Assembly (NCBI RefSeq): GCF_030553305.1
Contig: NZ_JARRAH010000001.1
Span: 2,046,001-2,110,000 of the forward strand
Length of the DNA stretch: 64,000 nt
Source: Halomarina ordinaria
GTDB lineage: Archaea > Halobacteriota > Halobacteria > Halobacteriales > Haloarculaceae
Direction of reading: 5' to 3'
The notes below the pieces were generated by a model. That model was not told where the DNA came from. It did no database searches and worked only from the letters and a program-made list of their open reading frames with translations. The position numbers were made by a program, and so were the translations under genes. Below are positions 61,321 to 64,000 of the stretch, one piece after another. Each line of letters opens with the position of its first letter. The stretch's first letter is position 1.

Positions 61321-61968
61321 ATGGCCCTCTCCGGTTCGTGGAAGCGTGACTTCGCCAGCGGCGTCATCGTGCTCGCGCCACTGTTGGTCACCCTCTACAT
61401 CCTCCGGTGGCTGTTCGTCAGGGTCGCGGCGCTGGGTCTCATCGAAATCGACCCCACGCTGCTCCCGGCGGGCACCAGGGGGGCCGTCCCCTTCATCGAG
61501 GTCGCCCTCCTGCTCACCGTCTTCGTCCTGCTCACCTTCTCCATCGGGTACATGATGCGGACGACGTTCGGCGACGTCGTCGAGGGAGGCATCGACGCCA
61601 CGATGAACCAGTTGCCCGGGCTCCGGGTCGTCTACAACGCCTCGAAGATGGCCGTCGAGACGGCCGTCTCCGGCCCCGAAGACCTCCAGAGCCCGGTCAA
61701 ACTGGAGACGTGGAACGGCCTCCGGATGACCGCCTTCAAGACGGGCAAGGTCGCCGACGACGGGCGCGAACTCCTCTTCATCCCCACCTCGCCGAACATC
61801 ACCACCGGGTTCGTCGTCGAGTGCGAACCGGGGGAGTACGAGGAGACCGGCGAGACGGTCGAGGACGCCCTCACGCGCGTCCTCTCCGCCGGCTTCGGCG
61901 ACAACAAGCACGACGGCATCCCCATCGTGGTCAACGAGGAAGAGGCCGAACGCCGGACGCTGAACTGA
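61321..61968 (+). CDS. DUF502 membrane protein
   Basis: 215 residues. Two hydrophobic segments (GVIVLAPLLVTLYILRWLFVRVAAL and VALLLTVFVLLTFSIGYMM) then a soluble beta-rich domain. ASGVIVLAPLLVTLYIL, YNASKMAVETAV and LLFIPTSPNITTGFVVECE fit DUF502 (COG2928), an integral membrane family of unknown function. Length is normal. Confidence 0.85.
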   Translation: MALSGSWKRDFASGVIVLAPLLVTLYILRWLFVRVAALGLIEIDPTLLPAGTRGAVPFIEVALLLTVFVLLTFSIGYMMRTTFGDVVEGGIDATMNQLPGLRVVYNASKMAVETAVSGPEDLQSPVKLETWNGLRMTAFKTGKVADDGRELLFIPTSPNITTGFVVECEPGEYEETGETVEDALTRVLSAGFGDNKHDGIPIVVNEEEAERRTLN

Positions 61969-61971
61969 GGC

Positions 61972-62811
61972 TCAGACGCCGGCGGAGGCGACCGCCCGGA
62001 GCGCGAACACGAGGTTCTCCTTTCGCTCCATCACCCGCCGCGAGAAGTACGAGAGCCACCGGTCACCGTAGGGGACGTACTGGTACACCTCGTAGTCGCG
62101 CGCCAGTTCGACCTGCGCGTCCTCCCGCACCCCCATCAACATCTGTATCTCGAAGTCCGTCCCGTACGCGCCGTGGAGGTCGATAGCACGCTCGATCATC
62201 CGCGGGTCGTGACTCCCCACCGCGACGGTGCCCCCATCCTCCCGGAAGAGGTACTCCAGATGTTCCTCGTAGGCCTCGTTGACCGCCTGCCGTCCCTTCA
62301 GCGAGATGTCGGCCGGTTCGTCGTAGGCACCCTTGACGAGGCGGACCTTCCCCGGCAGGTCGACGAGGCGTTCCAGGTCGTCGCGGGTGCGCTTCAGGTT
62401 CGCCTGTACACACACCCCCATCCGCGGATACTCGGAGACGAGGCGCTCGAAGGCGTCGAGCGTCGCGTCGGTCGTCGTGTGGTCCTCCATGTCCACCCAG
62501 ACGAACACCCCCTCGTCGCGGGCCGTCGCGACGATGTCCCCGAGGTTCGCCTCGAACGTCTCGGCGTCGACGCCGAGTCCGACCTGTGAGGGCTTCACCG
62601 AGATACACCCGTCGACGTCGGCCTGCGCGATGTCGGCGACCAGCCGGCGGTAGGCGGCCGCGTCCTCGGCGGCCGGCTCGGGGTCGTGGTAGTGCTCGCC
62701 GAGCAGGTTGACGATGCTCTTGACGCCGTCGGCCCGCAACTGCCGGGCGTGTTCGAGCACCTCCGCGGGGGTCTCGCCGGCGACGAACCGGCGCGCGATG
62801 GGGGGGATCAT
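61972..62811 (-). CDS. putA: Proline dehydrogenase
   Basis: 279 residues. A single PRODH beta/alpha barrel: VKPSQVGLGVDAETF-type (SVKPSQVGLGVD), VWVDMEDHTTTDATLDAF, VCVQANLKRTRDDLE, VRLVKGAYDEPADIS, VAVGSHDPRMIERA and FEIQMLMGVREDAQ, ending YVPYGDRWLSYFSRRVME. Oxidises proline to pyrroline-5-carboxylate with FAD, giving electrons to the membrane quinone. Mono-functional, without a P5C dehydrogenase domain. Start MIPPIARRF taken; convergent with DUF502 (four bases apart). Confidence 0.92.
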   Translation of the reverse strand: MIPPIARRFVAGETPAEVLEHARQLRADGVKSIVNLLGEHYHDPEPAAEDAAAYRRLVADIAQADVDGCISVKPSQVGLGVDAETFEANLGDIVATARDEGVFVWVDMEDHTTTDATLDAFERLVSEYPRMGVCVQANLKRTRDDLERLVDLPGKVRLVKGAYDEPADISLKGRQAVNEAYEEHLEYLFREDGGTVAVGSHDPRMIERAIDLHGAYGTDFEIQMLMGVREDAQVELARDYEVYQYVPYGDRWLSYFSRRVMERKENLVFALRAVASAGV

Positions 62812-62908
62812 CGGTGGTAAATTTCGCCGGCGCTCACTTGAGAACTCCCTTTCACGAACGCCGGTCGTTCCACCCTGCTTTATACTCTCGCTCGGCGGAG
62901 TGTGGGCC

Positions 62909-63448
62909 ATGTTAGAGGCCGTGGCCCGCGCCGTCTGGGCGATGCTCCCCGCGTACGTTCCGAACAACGCCGCCGTCCTCTTCGGCGGCGGCCGCCCCAT
63001 CGACGGTGGCCGGGAGTGGGGGGGCCGTCGGCTCCTCGGCGACGGCAAGACCTGGCGCGGCACCCTCGCCGGCACCCTCGTCGGGACGGCCCTCTCGGTC
63101 CTCCTGAACCGCCTCGCGCCCGCCGCCGAGGCGCGGACCGACTGGTCGCTCCCCCGGTTCTCGCTCCGGTCGGGCGTCGCCCTCGCGTTCGGCGCGATGG
63201 CCGGCGACATCGCGGGCTCGTTCTTCAAGCGCCGGACCGGCCTCGCGCGCGGCGAGATGGCCCTCGGCCTCGACCAGCTCGACTTCGTGGCGGGCGCGCT
63301 CGCGCTCGCCCGCGCCTGCTCGCCGCGCTGGTTCGCCCGGACGTTCACCCGCCCCACCGTGGCCGTCGTCCTCCTGCTCACGCCGCTGCTCCACGTCCTC
63401 ACCAACGCCATCGCCTACGGACTGGGGCTGAAGGACGAGCCCTACTAG
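62909..63448 (+). CDS. carS: CDP-archaeol synthase
   Basis: 179 residues, about five helices. MLPAYVPNNAAVLFGGGRPIDGG, LLGDGKTWRGTLAGTLVG and the CTP-binding acidic stretch GDIAGSFFKRRTGLARGEMALGLDQLDFVAGAL match CarS. Transfers CMP from CTP to unsaturated archaetidic acid, making CDP-archaeol, the precursor of archaeal membrane phospholipids. Short start at 62909 is preferred; the upstream frame overlaps the proline dehydrogenase gene and is not conserved. Confidence 0.93.
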   Translation: MLEAVARAVWAMLPAYVPNNAAVLFGGGRPIDGGREWGGRRLLGDGKTWRGTLAGTLVGTALSVLLNRLAPAAEARTDWSLPRFSLRSGVALAFGAMAGDIAGSFFKRRTGLARGEMALGLDQLDFVAGALALARACSPRWFARTFTRPTVAVVLLLTPLLHVLTNAIAYGLGLKDEPY

Positions 63449-63720
63449 CCCCCACGTTTTGCCGCGCGGGCGGCCGCCCGCTGGCAAAACCTGGACTAAA
63501 ACCGCCCCTCACCTCCTTCGGAGGTTCGGGGCGTCCGCTCGCTCGGTCGCTACGCTCACTCGCTCGCGGCACGGTACAGGGGGAGACCGCCCTTCCTGCG
63601 TTCCCTGTCACGTACCGTGCCCTCCCGAGCCCTCCCGTGGTGTGTTTCCCGTGCACGCCGGTGTTCGGTTGCACGTGAATCGCTCTCACGTGGGGTGGTC
63701 TCCAGTCGAAGAGGTACCCT
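63449..63720. other. 272-base convergent spacer between carS and orc1
   Basis: No credible gene. It holds the large hairpin at 63456-63490, a second stem ACCTCC/GGAGGT (63511-63525) with loop TTC, and a CTCGCTCGG/CTCACTCGCTCG tract (about 63535-63575) like that between aspartate kinase and phoU on the other strand. Confidence 0.45.
63456..63490. terminator. Long perfect-arm hairpin after carS
   Basis: GTTTTGCC (63456-63463) and GGCAAAAC (63483-63490) flank the palindrome GCGGGCGGCCGCCCGC (63466-63481). It begins eight bases past the carS stop and could act as a bidirectional 3'-end structure for carS and the convergent orc1 gene. Confidence 0.5.
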
Positions 63721-64000
63721 TCAGTCGAGGCGGTCGAGGACGGCCTCGGCGTCGTAGGCCAGCGAGAGTTCCCGCGAGCGGCCGCGTCCCTCGACGCTGG
63801 TGTAGCGGGCCTCGATGATGCCGAGCTGGTCGAGCTTGTTGATGAGTTCGGAGTAGCGCGTGTAGCCGAGACCGGTCGCCGCCTCGAACGCCTCGTAGAC
63901 GTCGCCGGCGCGGGCCCCCTCGTGCTCGGCGACGACCCGGACCAGGTCGACCTCCGACTCCGCGAGCCCCTGGAGGTGCCGCGAGAGGTGGACGTACTTC
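63721..64000 (-). CDS. orc1: Orc1/Cdc6 replication initiator, C-terminal part (5' end outside window)
   Basis: About 92 residues are visible, reading from the window end to the stop at 63721. EVDLVRVVAEHEGARAGDVYEAFEAATGLGYTRYSELINKLDQLGIIEARYTSVEGRGRSRELSLAYD forms the C-terminal winged helix of archaeal Orc1/Cdc6, which binds origin recognition boxes; the beta-wing GRGRSREL is intact. The AAA+ domain lies beyond the window. An origin would normally lie upstream of this gene's start, hence outside this window. Confidence 0.78.
   Translation of the reverse strand, partial: KYVHLSRHLQGLAESEVDLVRVVAEHEGARAGDVYEAFEAATGLGYTRYSELINKLDQLGIIEARYTSVEGRGRSRELSLAYDAEAVLDRLD

Noticed and set aside
63399-63689. 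A 96-codon minus-strand open frame overlapping the carS end
   Set aside because: It covers the hairpin and CTCG-rich tract, has no motif and looks like translated spacer.
63449-64000. Replication origin next to the orc1 gene
   Set aside because: Only the 3' end of orc1 is in the window; the spacer has hairpins but no ORB-type repeats. An origin would be expected upstream of orc1, beyond the window.

Overview
This 64 kb window is chromosomal DNA of a haloarchaeon (class Halobacteria). The evidence is uniformly high G+C with strong third-position bias, acidic low-lysine proteins, twin-arginine lipoproteins, TATA boxes about 26-30 nt before start codons (leaderless transcripts), and marker genes: bacteriorhodopsin, KEOPS Cgi121, Hel308, Hef, PurO, CarS, Orc1/Cdc6 and class III PHA synthase. 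The genus cannot be fixed from sequence alone. No IS element, integrase, CRISPR array, rRNA or phage block was recognised.

Layout. 1-10 kb: end of a Ski2-type helicase, a lipoprotein, a NucS-N/zinc-finger protein, a methyltransferase, DUF1684, two divergent rhodaneses, cytochrome oxidase subunit I with a DUF6789 partner, a rubrerythrin-like protein and a GNAT-like protein. 10-21 kb: aspartate kinase, then a phosphate-starvation block (pstS-pstC-pstA-pstB-phoU and a secreted PhoX phosphatase carrying cohesin-like and dockerin modules). 21-25 kb: purO with an internally deleted phosphoesterase, tRNA-Gln(CUG), a GCS2-type ligase and a 3-hydroxybutyrate-dehydrogenase-like SDR. 25-30 kb: iron/siderophore-type uptake (binding protein plus permease, no ATPase) and an ABC exporter. 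30-35 kb: a PHA cluster, phaR-phaP-phaE-phaC and phaB, with phaJ divergent. 35-38 kb: cgi121-hel308 and a small ferredoxin. 38-41 kb: bacteriorhodopsin divergent from lycopene cyclase and the carotene-cleaving Brp/Blh enzyme. 41-49 kb: malate dehydrogenase, a p27-type zinc protein, Hef, an AEC transporter, KhtT/KhtU-like K+/H+ antiporter and an SDR. 49-52 kb: CBS protein, glycyl-tRNA synthetase and a dolichol-kinase-like protein as one operon. 52-61 kb: a dipeptide/oligopeptide ABC operon. 61-64 kb: a 52-residue small protein, DUF502, proline dehydrogenase, CarS and the C-terminus of Orc1/Cdc6.

Together the genes suit a heterotroph of brines. It imports peptides and proline, scavenges phosphate and iron, stores surplus carbon as polyhydroxyalkanoate, respires with a heme-copper oxidase and supplements energy with a light-driven proton pump whose chromophore pathway lies next door. 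Most individual genes are ordinary. The points most worth a second look are the PhoX-cohesin-dockerin fusion, the phosphoesterase that lost its central metal motifs, the PHA synthase with a DNA-binding-type tail, paired palindromes in the phaR/phaJ promoter, mutually exclusive RNA hairpins before the peptide permease gene, and paired insertions in the two peptide-transporter ATPases.
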